A DNA stretch of 64,000 nucleotides, from assembly GCA_031553535.1 (NCBI GenBank), contig JAVBLM010000035.1, positions 1 through 64,000 on the forward strand, in the 5' to 3' direction. The position numbers and the translations under genes were made by a program. How positions within the stretch are numbered: the first letter of the stretch is position 1; each line of letters begins with the position of its first letter. Origin of the DNA: JAIROC01 sp031553535 (GTDB lineage: Bacteria; Bacteroidota; Bacteroidia; Bacteroidales; WCHB1-69). The notes below the pieces were generated by a model. The model saw only the letters and a list, made by a program, of their open reading frames with translations, was not told the origin of the DNA and did not search any database. Shown in pieces: positions 7,648-16,007 of the stretch.

Positions 7648-9357
7648 ATGAATATAGGCCCTTTGTTTCTGTTAGTATATACCATCATTTGTTTTGTTGG
7701 TACATTTATCGGTCTTTACGGCGTTTTTCAAAAAGCGGGTCAAAAAGGATGGTTGGCCCTTATTCCGTTTTATAATTTGTATATATGGCTTAAAGTGATA
7801 GAACGCCCCTGGTGGTGGCTTCTGTTTTTTCTTATTCCTTATTTTTTCTTTTTCATGTTGATGTTGATGACATGGAAAACCATCCGGATGTTTAACAAAA
7901 CCCGTTATATTACACTTATTCCGGGCACATTCTTTTCTTTTATATATATTCCGTATTTAGGTTTTTCATCCAAAGAGAAATTTTATAAGAGAAGTGAGTT
8001 ACCTGCAATGGAACTTGGCTTCTGGCACTCCAAACCGATAACATCTAAAAAGCAGGCAAAGGAAAATGGAGACCCTAAAGAGCGGACAGTAAAAACAAAG
8101 ACCCGCGAATGGAGTGATGCAATTATATATGCGGTCGTGGCGGCTTATATAATCCGTACTTTTTTAGCGGAGTTTTATACAATACCTACTTCATCGATGG
8201 AAGGAACATTAATGATAGGGGATTATCTGACGGTAAGTAAAATAGCATATGGTCCCAAAATTCCCCAGACTCCTATTGCGGTTCCGTTTGTTCATCATAC
8301 ATTGCCATTGACGAAATATACGAAATCATATTGGGATAAACTGCAATTACCATTTGTACGGCTTAAGGGATTGCATGATGTAGAGCGTAATAATTCAGTG
8401 GTGTTTAATTATCCGGACGGGGATACTGTGATTCTGGAACGACAAAATGAAAGTTATTACGCCATTGTCCGGAGTGTAAAAAATGCTTTTCAAAATCCGA
8501 AGACAGCGGCTTTTCAACGCTATTATTCGGAAGGAGTCTTACATCAATATGGGGAATTGTTCCAAAAATATGGAACAGATTATTATCCGGGGAAAGAATA
8601 TGAAGTAATTTCAAAGGAATACCGGGTTACAGCACGGCCGATTGATAAGCGGGAAAATTATGTTAAAAGATGTGTTGCCGTAAGTGGAGATAAGTTGGAA
8701 ATAAAAAATGCTGTTTTATATATTAATGATCAACCGGCTTATCAGCCCCCTAAAGCACAAATGATGTATGTTGTTCAGAATAACGGTTATGATATCAATG
8801 AAGCGAACCGAAAAAAACTGGATATTAATGAAGAAGACAGGATACCGATTGAACCGGATCGGACAATATATCATTTGAATAAAGATCAGGCGGCAAAAAT
8901 TGCTTCATTTCCGAATATTGTTGCTGTTATTCCGCAAATTTATCCGGATACTGCTTACGAGGATGGTATTTTCCCTCATGATTTCCGCTATAAATGGAAT
9001 CGGGATAATTTTGGTCCGATTACTATTCCAAAGGCAGGCGTGACAGTAAGCTTGAATGATTCTACCGTCCAATTATATAAGCGTATTATTGAAGTGTATG
9101 AAAATAACACATTGGAGGTTAAAAACGGGAAAGTATTTGTTAACGGAAATGAAACAGATCAATATACGTTTAAAATGAATTATTATTGGATGATGGGAGA
9201 CAACAGGCACAACTCTGCCGATTCCCGTTATTGGGGTTTTGTTCCCGAAGATCATATTGTTGGAAAAGTTTCTTTTGCCTGGCTGTCTTTGGATAAATTC
9301 AAGAACTGGGGAGAAGGAAAGATCCGCTGGAATAGAATGTTCAGGAAAATCAAATAA
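7648..9357 (+). CDS. lepB: signal peptidase I, long form
   Basis: A 569-residue membrane protease that cleaves Sec signal peptides. Residues 1-105 hold three or four hydrophobic segments resembling the DUF5684 module. A further transmembrane anchor follows at about 157-177. Catalytic Ser183 lies in PTSSMEGTL, the general-base Lys is K340 in NYVKRCVAVSGD, and box E is GDNRHNSADSR at 517-527. An insert of more than 100 residues separates the Ser and Lys boxes, so the enzyme is much longer than typical LepB (about 320). It starts 11 bp after dapB. Confidence 0.93.
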   Translation: MNIGPLFLLVYTIICFVGTFIGLYGVFQKAGQKGWLALIPFYNLYIWLKVIERPWWWLLFFLIPYFFFFMLMLMTWKTIRMFNKTRYITLIPGTFFSFIYIPYLGFSSKEKFYKRSELPAMELGFWHSKPITSKKQAKENGDPKERTVKTKTREWSDAIIYAVVAAYIIRTFLAEFYTIPTSSMEGTLMIGDYLTVSKIAYGPKIPQTPIAVPFVHHTLPLTKYTKSYWDKLQLPFVRLKGLHDVERNNSVVFNYPDGDTVILERQNESYYAIVRSVKNAFQNPKTAAFQRYYSEGVLHQYGELFQKYGTDYYPGKEYEVISKEYRVTARPIDKRENYVKRCVAVSGDKLEIKNAVLYINDQPAYQPPKAQMMYVVQNNGYDINEANRKKLDINEEDRIPIEPDRTIYHLNKDQAAKIASFPNIVAVIPQIYPDTAYEDGIFPHDFRYKWNRDNFGPITIPKAGVTVSLNDSTVQLYKRIIEVYENNTLEVKNGKVFVNGNETDQYTFKMNYYWMMGDNRHNSADSRYWGFVPEDHIVGKVSFAWLSLDKFKNWGEGKIRWNRMFRKIK

Positions 9358-9382
9358 TTCTTTAGCGATTTAAAAAAACTTG

Positions 9383-9390
9383 TATCTTTG
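9383..9390 (+). promoter_or_regulatory. promoter -7 box
   Basis: TATCTTTG lies 36 bp upstream of the ATG at 9426, in the 68-bp gap after lepB. Confidence 0.6.
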
Positions 9391-9425
9391 CAAAATAAAG
9401 TATTAATTTAACATATAAGATTCAT

Positions 9426-10106
9426 ATGAAGAAGTTGTTTTCTATTTCTGTTGCTGTAATATTATGTATGTCTGCTACTATCAATGCAAATGCTCAAAAA
9501 TCGAAATCGTTTGCAGGGACAGTGAAGTTTTCTATTAGATATGAAGGGGATACGGATCCTCAAAGACATATTCCTCAGGAAATCACGTATACTATTTTAG
9601 GGAATAAAACGAAAATGCAACAGCAGGTTTTTATTCAGATACAAGATGGGGATGCTGTAACGTCAACAACGATGTTTGATATACCGGGATACCGTGTGGC
9701 TTATACGAAACCTAAGGCAGATATTCTGGAACAGCAATCTACCGTTAAATACACATATACGAAAGGAAGTGAGACAAAAACAATATGTGGATATGTATGT
9801 GATAAGTATGATATAACTGTACTTAACCTTGAAGATGATGAGGAAATGACGTTTACCGTATATACTACTACAGAAGTGGGTGATAATAATAACATTAATG
9901 CTATTGAATACCCGGGATTAACAGGTTATCCTCTGTATACGGAAGTAGAAAGCAATGGCGTAAAAACGATCCTTGAAGCTGTAGAAATGAAAAAAACGAA
10001 AGTGAAATCGGTAGACTTTTTAATGCCTTCAGATTATAAAGTACTTACAAAAGAAGAATTTCAAGAATTTATACAACAATTATTTGGTGGCGGCGGCGAA
10101 GAATAG
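9426..10106 (+). CDS. secreted DUF4412-like protein
   Basis: A 226-residue protein with a signal peptide ending near ANAQ (residue 23). The rest is beta-rich with alternating polar/hydrophobic strands, matching the general look of DUF4412/LolA-like periplasmic proteins (GNKTKMQQQ, an ICGYVCDKY segment with two Cys near 119-123, and a VKSVDFLMPSDYKVL end). The C-terminus is Gly/Glu rich. Function is unknown; family assignment is by eye. It has its own promoter, and a terminator follows. Confidence 0.6.
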   Translation: MKKLFSISVAVILCMSATINANAQKSKSFAGTVKFSIRYEGDTDPQRHIPQEITYTILGNKTKMQQQVFIQIQDGDAVTSTTMFDIPGYRVAYTKPKADILEQQSTVKYTYTKGSETKTICGYVCDKYDITVLNLEDDEEMTFTVYTTTEVGDNNNINAIEYPGLTGYPLYTEVESNGVKTILEAVEMKKTKVKSVDFLMPSDYKVLTKEEFQEFIQQLFGGGGEE

Positions 10107-10130
10107 TTGAAATAAACATAAAAAATAGGA

Positions 10131-10167
10131 AACACCTGTATTCTTAGAGAATGCAGGTGTTTTATTT
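10131..10167 (+). terminator. rho-independent terminator
   Basis: The stem AACACCTGTAT / ATGCAGGTGTT (one G-T pair) encloses a short AT-rich loop, followed by TTTATTTATT. It lies 25 bp after the DUF4412-like gene. Confidence 0.7.
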
Positions 10168-10187
10168 ATTAGTTTAAATTGGACAAA

Positions 10188-10955
10188 ATGGAATTTATAG
10201 ATACTCATTCTCACCTATATATTAAAGATTTTGATAAAGACAGGGATGAGGTAATAAAAGAAAGTCTGGAAAACAATGTTAACCGTATATTATTACCTAA
10301 CATTGATTTGGATTCTTTGGAACCTTTATTGAAAGTTTGCCGGGCCTATCCCCAAGTATGTTATCCGATGATAGGGTTGCACCCTTGTGATGTAAAAGAA
10401 AATTATAAAGAAGTATTGGAAAAGATATTTGCCTGTTTCCCTCATCACAAATTTGTAGCGGTGGGGGAAGTGGGTATTGATCAATATTGGGATACAACAT
10501 TTATCAGTGAACAAAAGGACGCTTTTCGTATTCAAATACAATTTGCATTGACACATGATTTACCTGTTATTATTCATAAGAGGCAATCATATTACGAAAC
10601 GATGGAAATATTGAATGAGTTCCGGGGGGAGCAATTAAAAGGTATATTTCATTGTTATTCCGGAAGTCTGGATCATGCAAATGAAATTATAAGTAAAGGC
10701 TTTTTCTTAGGCATAGGAGGAACAGTTACGTATAAAACATCAAATCTTGATAAAATATTACCTGATATTCCATTGGAATATATTGTTTTGGAAACGGATG
10801 CTCCTTATTTAACACCGGTGCCATATAGGGGGACCCGCAATAAGAGTTCTTATATTCCTATTATTGCAGAGAAACTTGCAGCTATAAAACAAATAACTCT
10901 GGAAGAAGTAGCAGAACAGACAACAAAGAATGCAATAAAACTATTTTCATTATGA
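10188..10955 (+). CDS. TatD family metal-dependent hydrolase/DNase
   Basis: A 255-residue TIM-barrel hydrolase. It shows the metal ligands His7 and His9 in IDTHSHLY, Glu94 in VGEVGID, histidines in IHKRQS and IFHCYSG, and Asp in LETDAPYL. TatD-family enzymes are 3'-5' nucleases or quality-control hydrolases; the exact substrate is unknown. ATG 10188 is preferred to the TTG 9 bp upstream because MEFIDTHSHLY is the usual family start. Its stop overlaps the ansA start by 4 bp (ATGA), which indicates translational coupling. Confidence 0.88.
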   Translation: MEFIDTHSHLYIKDFDKDRDEVIKESLENNVNRILLPNIDLDSLEPLLKVCRAYPQVCYPMIGLHPCDVKENYKEVLEKIFACFPHHKFVAVGEVGIDQYWDTTFISEQKDAFRIQIQFALTHDLPVIIHKRQSYYETMEILNEFRGEQLKGIFHCYSGSLDHANEIISKGFFLGIGGTVTYKTSNLDKILPDIPLEYIVLETDAPYLTPVPYRGTRNKSSYIPIIAEKLAAIKQITLEEVAEQTTKNAIKLFSL

Positions 10956-11989
10956 TTACTAAACCGAAGATTTTAATTATATATACAGGGGGAACGATTG
11001 GAATGATTAAAGATCCCCAGACACAGAGTTTAATCCCGTTCAACTTCGAATCTATTTATGATCAGATTCCACGATTGGCCTTCTATGATATAGATATAGA
11101 TACTTTTGCTTTTGAAAATCCGATAGACTCATCCGATATGATTCCCCAGGACTGGAAACAGATAGCAGAGAAAATCTATGAGAACTATAATGGTTATGAT
11201 GGCTTTGTTATTTTGCATGGAACGGATACGATGGCATACACTGCTTCTGCATTAAGTTTTATGTTTGAAAACTTATCAAAACCGGTTATTCTGACCGGCT
11301 CTCAGTTGCCTTTGGGGATTGCCCGTACGGATGGGCGTAATAATATCATTAATGCAGTGGAAATAGCAGCAGCAAAGCGTCAAGATAATTTTCCGATGGT
11401 TCCCGAAGTATGTATCTGTTTTGAAAACAAGCTATATCGCGGCAACAGGACATATAAGAATAATGCTGAAGATTTCGATGCATTTGCTTCCCCTAATTAT
11501 CCGATATTGGCAAATGCAGGTGTCAGTATTAAATATAATTTTGATTGTATCGCAAAGTCTCTTAACAAGGAGGTGAAACTTTGCACAAAGATGGACCCTA
11601 ATATTGCTATTTTGAAATTATATCCGGGTATAACACAAAATGTGGTTCAATCTGTTCTGGAGACAAAAGATTTACGTGGTGTTGTACTGGAAACCTATGG
11701 AGCGGGAAATTCTAATAAATCACCTTGGTTCTTAAACTTGTTAGAGCAAGCCGTGAATAGAGGAATTATTATAATTAGCGTTACCCAATGTAAGGGTGGG
11801 GGAGCTGTAAATGAAGGCAAATATGAAAGTAGTTTTTTGTTGGGAAAGTTAGGAATTGTTAGCGGATTTGATATAATTACAGAAAGTGCGGTTACAAAAC
11901 TGATGTATCTTCTGGGAAGAGAAAATAATATGGGAAATATTAAATCCTTGTTGAGTAAATCGTTACGGGGCGAGATGACTGTTAATTAA
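10952..11989 (+). CDS. ansA: type I (cytosolic) L-asparaginase
   Basis: A 345-residue enzyme hydrolysing asparagine to aspartate and ammonia. The first catalytic Thr lies in YTGGTIGM (residues 11-18) and the second in HGTDTMAYTAS (89-99). There is no signal peptide, so it is the low-affinity cytoplasmic form. Its start overlaps tatD by 4 bp. tRNA-Ser begins 88 bp after the stop. Confidence 0.93.
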   Translation: MITKPKILIIYTGGTIGMIKDPQTQSLIPFNFESIYDQIPRLAFYDIDIDTFAFENPIDSSDMIPQDWKQIAEKIYENYNGYDGFVILHGTDTMAYTASALSFMFENLSKPVILTGSQLPLGIARTDGRNNIINAVEIAAAKRQDNFPMVPEVCICFENKLYRGNRTYKNNAEDFDAFASPNYPILANAGVSIKYNFDCIAKSLNKEVKLCTKMDPNIAILKLYPGITQNVVQSVLETKDLRGVVLETYGAGNSNKSPWFLNLLEQAVNRGIIIISVTQCKGGGAVNEGKYESSFLLGKLGIVSGFDIITESAVTKLMYLLGRENNMGNIKSLLSKSLRGEMTVN

Positions 11990-12076
11990 TTTTTTAACAA
12001 AAGTAGAAGGTGTTATTGTTTTTTTTTGTAATTTAGCAAATTCAAAAGAAAAGTCAATAAATAAGACTTCTTGAAA

Positions 12077-12165
12077 GGAGAGGTGTCCGAGTTGGTCGAA
12101 GGAGCACGCCTGGAAAGTGTGTATACCTCAAAAGGGTATCCAGGGTTCGAATCCCTGTCTCTCCG
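12077..12165 (+). tRNA. tRNA-Ser (anticodon GGA)
   Basis: An 89-nt cloverleaf. The acceptor arm GGAGAGG pairs with TCTCTCC (final G-T) and the discriminator base is G. The anticodon stem CACGC/GTGTG encloses loop CTGGAAA, giving anticodon GGA. A long variable arm, typical of class II tRNA-Ser, lies near 12121-12140. The T arm is CAGGG-TTCGAAT-CCCTG. CCA is not encoded. It is oriented with ansA and the exb genes. Confidence 0.96.
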
Positions 12166-12210
12166 CAAATTTTATAGAACAGTAAGTAAGTAAATTAATA
12201 TTTAATCAAA

Positions 12211-13032
12211 ATGAATAAAAGATCACGTATGAAGAAGTTAGTTGCATTTTTGGCTATTGCCGGATTTTTCACATTCGGATTAACAAATGTTGTATTGGCT
12301 CAAGACGAACCAGCAAACACAACTACTGAAGAACAAGTAAATACACAACAACCGGCTGCTCCTCAAACGATGGCAGCAGATGTAGAAGAAACTGTTACGG
12401 AAAAGCCTTTCCACCAAGTATTGAAAGATAAGTTCATTGAAGGAGGTGCAGGCTGGATGACTCCTATCTTGATTACTTTAATTATGGGTTTGGCTTTAGT
12501 TATCGAAAGAACAATATATTTGAATTTAGCAACAACCAACACGAAAAAATTGCTGAGCGGTATAGAAGAAGCATTGAAGAAAGGTGATGTTGAAGCTGCA
12601 AAGAAATTGTGTCGTGATACCAGAGGCCCTATTGCCAGTGTTTTCTATCAGGGGTTGGATCGTTATGATGAAAGTATAGATGATATTGATAAGGCTGTTG
12701 TTTCTTATGGTGGGGTTCAAACAGCACGCTTGGAGTCTAATATGTCTTGGATTGCATTCTTTATTGCAGTTGCTCCTTCATTAGGGTTCTTGGGTACTGT
12801 TGTTGGTATGGTTCAGGCATTTGATGATATCGAAAGAGCGGGTGATATTTCTCCTACCATTGTTGCTTCTGGGATGAAAGTTGCTCTTTTAACAACGGTA
12901 TTCGGATTAATTGTTGCTATTATTTTGCAGGTCTTCTATTCTTATTTAGTATCAAAAATTGATAGTTTGGTAACTAATATGGAAGATGCAACCATTGGCT
13001 ATATGGATATTATCGTAAAATATAAGAGATAA
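12211..13032 (+). CDS. exbB: MotA/TolQ/ExbB proton channel protein
   Basis: A 273-residue inner-membrane protein with a signal-like hydrophobic start (residues 8-30). A Gln/Thr/Pro-rich periplasmic stretch follows, then the TolQ/ExbB core: one membrane segment at about 78-100, a cytoplasmic domain, and two segments at about 170-192 and 222-245. GFLGTVVGMVQAF near 190-202 is the pore-helix signature. With ExbD it uses proton motive force to drive TonB-type transport across the outer membrane. It is the first gene of a four-gene cluster, 46 bp after the tRNA. Confidence 0.92.
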   Translation: MNKRSRMKKLVAFLAIAGFFTFGLTNVVLAQDEPANTTTEEQVNTQQPAAPQTMAADVEETVTEKPFHQVLKDKFIEGGAGWMTPILITLIMGLALVIERTIYLNLATTNTKKLLSGIEEALKKGDVEAAKKLCRDTRGPIASVFYQGLDRYDESIDDIDKAVVSYGGVQTARLESNMSWIAFFIAVAPSLGFLGTVVGMVQAFDDIERAGDISPTIVASGMKVALLTTVFGLIVAIILQVFYSYLVSKIDSLVTNMEDATIGYMDIIVKYKR

Positions 13033-13081
13033 AAGAATAGCTTTTGTGGTTTTTAATCTTTAATCTTTAAATTTTATTATA

Positions 13082-13510
13082 ATGGAAAAATCAATAAAGA
13101 GAATAACGAATATTATTTTAATAGTAATAGCTGCAGTTGCCATTGTAGCAGGATTTTTCGTGGCGTTTAAAGGCGAAGAGTCTCAGATGGGCATGGATAT
13201 AAGTATGTATTTGACTTATGCCATGGTTCTTGTTGCTATTGTTTTGATTCTTGTTTTCGCATTTGCACAAATAGCTTCAAACAAAAAACAATTAATCAGT
13301 ACGCTGATAATGTTGGCGGTAGTTGCTGTTATTGTTTTTGTTTGTTATCTGATTGCACCGTCAGAGTTAAGCGATGTAGCAAAGCGAGTGGGAGTAAGTG
13401 AAAATATTTACAGATGGGTAGGTGCTTCAATTAACTTTGCATATATTACTTTTGCAGGTGTAATTGTCGCTTTACTGGGTTCAATGATTTATATGAAAAT
13501 AAAAAAATAG
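13082..13510 (+). CDS. conserved small membrane protein of the exb operon
   Basis: A 142-residue protein with four predicted membrane helices (about 10-28, 42-65, 75-92, 113-138) and short loops. No family name is recognised with certainty. Its position between exbB and the first exbD, 6 bp before exbD, is a recurrent Bacteroidota arrangement, so an accessory role in the energy-transduction complex is likely. This is an inference from context only. Confidence 0.75.
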   Translation: MEKSIKRITNIILIVIAAVAIVAGFFVAFKGEESQMGMDISMYLTYAMVLVAIVLILVFAFAQIASNKKQLISTLIMLAVVAVIVFVCYLIAPSELSDVAKRVGVSENIYRWVGASINFAYITFAGVIVALLGSMIYMKIKK

Positions 13511-13516
13511 TGTAAT

Positions 13517-14092
13517 ATGGGAAAGAATACACCGGGATTAAATACGGGATCAATGGCAGATATTTCTTTCTTGCTATTGACGTTCTTTCTTCTTACCTCT
13601 TCTATCAATACAGATCAGGGGATCCAGAGAAGATTGCCGCCACCATTGAAGGGGGATGAAAAACCTCCCAAAGTAAATGAGAGAAATGTGCTGAAAATAT
13701 TAGTTAATATGTATGACCAGTTGCTGGTTAATGGAGAACCGATGAATAATGTAAATGAGTTAAAGGCTCGTACAAAAGAATTTATCGCAAATCCGGGGGA
13801 TAACCCTCACATGTCGGTTATAAAATTAAGATATATTGAGGAACTGGGACGTGAAGCTTCTGTATCTGATGGGGTGGTCTCTTTACAGAGTGACAGGGGA
13901 ACTTCTTATAAAATGTACATTGCCGTTCAAAATCAGCTGGCTGCTGCTTTTAATGAATTACGGGATGAATATTCACGTCAGAACTATGGTAGGACTTTTG
14001 ACAACCTGTCTGACGAACAGAAGAAAGGCGTTCAGAAAGTAATACCAATTAGTATATCGGAAGCAGAACCATCTAATTACGGAGGAAAATAG
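13517..14092 (+). CDS. exbD: ExbD/TolR biopolymer transport protein (first copy)
   Basis: A 191-residue protein. A short cytoplasmic start (GLNTGSMADISFLLLTFFLL) carries the conserved Asp at residue 15, at the start of the single membrane helix. A periplasmic domain of about 150 residues follows. ExbD couples proton flow through ExbB to TonB. The periplasmic part is longer than in the second copy, and a Tyr/Asn/Gly-containing tail ends the protein. The next exbD starts 2 bp later. Confidence 0.9.
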   Translation: MGKNTPGLNTGSMADISFLLLTFFLLTSSINTDQGIQRRLPPPLKGDEKPPKVNERNVLKILVNMYDQLLVNGEPMNNVNELKARTKEFIANPGDNPHMSVIKLRYIEELGREASVSDGVVSLQSDRGTSYKMYIAVQNQLAAAFNELRDEYSRQNYGRTFDNLSDEQKKGVQKVIPISISEAEPSNYGGK

Positions 14093-14094
14093 TC

Positions 14095-14565
14095 ATGGCA
14101 AGATTTAAAAAAGACGAGAAAAAAACAGTACCCGATCTTAACATGGGTTCTATGTCGGATATTATATTTATGTTTTTGTTCTTCTTTATGGTTATAACAA
14201 CGATGCGTGAATCTACCTTATTTGTAAGAACGATCATTCCTGCTGCGACAGAAGTACAAAAGTTGGAGAAGAAATCATTAGTTTCTAATATTAATATTGG
14301 TCCTCCATTGGCTAATTATATAGCAAAGTTAGGGCCGGAACCACGTATTCAATTAAATGACCAGTTTGCGAATTCGGGAGATATAGTTGAATTTGTAGAA
14401 GTAGAAAAACAATCGCGTAGCGAGGCTGATAGAAATATGATAACATGGTCGTTAAAAGTGGATGAGAGTGTTAAAATGGGAATTGTTACGGATGTGAAAC
14501 AGCAGTTAAGGCGCGCTAGCGCATTTAAAGTAAATTATTCTACCAGAAAACAAGTAAAGAAATAG
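14095..14565 (+). CDS. exbD: ExbD/TolR biopolymer transport protein (second copy)
   Basis: A 156-residue protein with the same layout as its neighbour: PDLNMGSMSDIIFMFLFFFM holds the conserved Asp (residue 22) at the membrane helix, followed by a short periplasmic domain. Tandem, non-identical exbD genes next to one exbB are common in Bacteroidota and suggest a heteromeric ExbD stator. A terminator follows 64 bp downstream. Confidence 0.9.
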   Translation: MARFKKDEKKTVPDLNMGSMSDIIFMFLFFFMVITTMRESTLFVRTIIPAATEVQKLEKKSLVSNINIGPPLANYIAKLGPEPRIQLNDQFANSGDIVEFVEVEKQSRSEADRNMITWSLKVDESVKMGIVTDVKQQLRRASAFKVNYSTRKQVKK

Positions 14566-14628
14566 CATACTGCTTGTTACTAAATAAGCACTACAGAACT
14601 AATAAAATAGAATACGAAAATATATAAG

Positions 14629-14662
14629 ACAGTTGTAGGGATATCCTGCAACTGTTTTTTTG
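14629..14662 (+). terminator. rho-independent terminator of the exb operon
   Basis: The stem ACAGTTGTAGG / CCTGCAACTGT encloses a short loop and is followed by a T-run (TTTTTTTG). It lies 64 bp after the second exbD. Confidence 0.8.
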
Positions 14663-14767
14663 TTTTTATAGGTTCTTATTATAGAATAACCCAACAGGAT
14701 ACTTATTGATAATGGAAATTCGGGATTTATATATCATTTCGTCAATGATTTATCGAGTTTTAATATC

Positions 14768-15087
14768 GAAGTTGAAAAGTTGAGATAAAATGAATAGGGA
14801 TTATCTCACTTCGTTCGATGCACTCACATGCTTCACGTTCGAGTGGTTGGCTATGCCGAACCCTTTGGGTTTCGTCGTTCCTCCTCACAGTCGTGGAAGT
14901 ACGTCATTGCGGACTTGATCCGCAATCCCCTCAATAAAGAAGGGGATGCTGAAACAAGTCCAGCATGACGGCAATATGTTAGTTAAGAGTATCATTGCGA
15001 GGAACGAAACCCAAAGGGTTCGGCATAGCCAACCAACCGGACCGAGCTCAACGGAGATATTCTCTTATTTCAACTTTTGACAACTTC
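14768..15087. repeat. inverted-repeat element, copy B (complete)
   Basis: A 320-bp element bounded by a shortened left terminal motif (GAAGTTGAAAAGTTGA, 14768) and the right motif TCAACTTTTGACAACTTC (15070-15087). Inside, bases 14845-14874 and 15005-15034 form a perfect 30-bp inverted repeat. It also contains the CAAGTCCAGCATGACGG segment shared with copies A, C and G. No ORF of transposase size. Confidence 0.75.
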
Positions 15088-15352
15088 ATCGGTAGAAGTT
15101 ACAAACAAATGTAGAATTCCATTATATGGAGACAAAATACAGTAAAATAAAGTTCCCGATATAATAAGAATATCAGATAGAGTAAGATTATCTATTTTTT
15201 GGGACTGTTTGATATACCGATTGCAAGAATACTGTTTTTTTCCTTCTTATCTATCCTTTTGTTTTATTTTATCCTGAAACCTTTATCGATTTCGGAAGAA
15301 AAAGAAAACATTTTACCATTTAGTTTGGACATTTGAGGAAGGTTTGAAAGCA

Positions 15353-15604
15353 TTTTACACTTTCGTTTGAAGATTTCGGGAAGACCCGAAAACGTTTTAC
15401 ACTCTTGTTTGGAGATTTCGGGAAGACCCGAAAGTATTTTACACTCTCGTTTGGAGATTTCGGGAAGACCCGAAAACGTTTTACACTCTCGTTTGGAGAT
15501 TTCGGGAGAACCCGAAAACGTTTTACACTCTTGTTTGGAGATTTCGGGAAGACCCGAAAACGTTTTACACTCTCGTTTGAAGATTTCGGGAGAACCCGAA
15601 AACG
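15353..15604. repeat. 42-bp tandem hairpin array 1 (6 exact-length units)
   Basis: TTTTACAC recurs at 15353, 15395, 15437, 15479, 15521, 15563 and 15605, always 42 bp apart. Each unit holds a 6-bp stem TTCGGG/CCCGAA with a 4-base loop. The stem is identical in all six units, while the loop is AAGA in four and AGAA in two (fourth and sixth). Degenerate units extend to about 15310 and 15735. Changes in the longest frame alter amino acids (CGT/TGT, AGA/GAA), so coding is unlikely. Confidence 0.9.
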
Positions 15605-15972
15605 TTTTACACTCTTGCATGAAAGTTTTGGAAAAATCCGGCATTTTGCTGAAAAACAGCACATAAAATATCCGAAAGTAATTATGCCATTTACATTGGA
15701 TGTTTCGGGAAGGATCGAAAGCATTATATTCGGCTACATCCGATCTTACTATAAGTTATAAATGATTTTTCCGGAGAGGTTTATTCTTTATAAGGTTCTA
15801 TCGGAACATTTATCAAACAGGCGGGCGGATATCTGTGAGAGACACACTAAGGGGGATGTTATTGTATTTGAAAAAAAAATCAATTTATCCCTTGAACTCA
15901 CATTATTGATAAAAGGAACGGTTAAGATAAGATTTAGCTAAATGACGAAGCCGTAAATAAACAATAAAATGA

Positions 15973-15980
15973 TTATCTTT
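15973..15980 (+). promoter_or_regulatory. promoter -7 box of macroglobulin gene
   Basis: TATCTTTG predicts a transcript start near 15984. This is downstream of the ATG at 15969 and 24 bp before the ATG at 16008, and it decides the start codon of the next gene. Confidence 0.6.
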
Positions 15981-16007
15981 GTTTGCTATAATAAAAATTG
16001 TAAACAA

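Larger units (their letters stand above)
14566..16007. other. 1.4-kb non-coding region
   Basis: No gene is supported here. It contains the exb terminator, an inverted-repeat element (14768-15087), a 42-bp tandem array (15353-15604 with degenerate flanks to about 15735) and the promoter of the macroglobulin gene. The frames open across the array on both strands exist only because 42 is a multiple of 3. Confidence 0.75.

Noticed and set aside
14768..15087. Complete insertion sequence
   Set aside because: Terminal inverted repeats are present but no transposase frame; too short for an autonomous element.
15353..15620. CRISPR array
   Set aside because: Units are contiguous 42-bp copies with no unique spacers, and no cas genes are present in the window.
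15264..15761. Repeat proteins encoded on both strands over array 1
   Set aside because: Several frames are open only because 42 is divisible by 3. Base changes between units alter amino acids, and there is no ribosome site or promoter suited to them.
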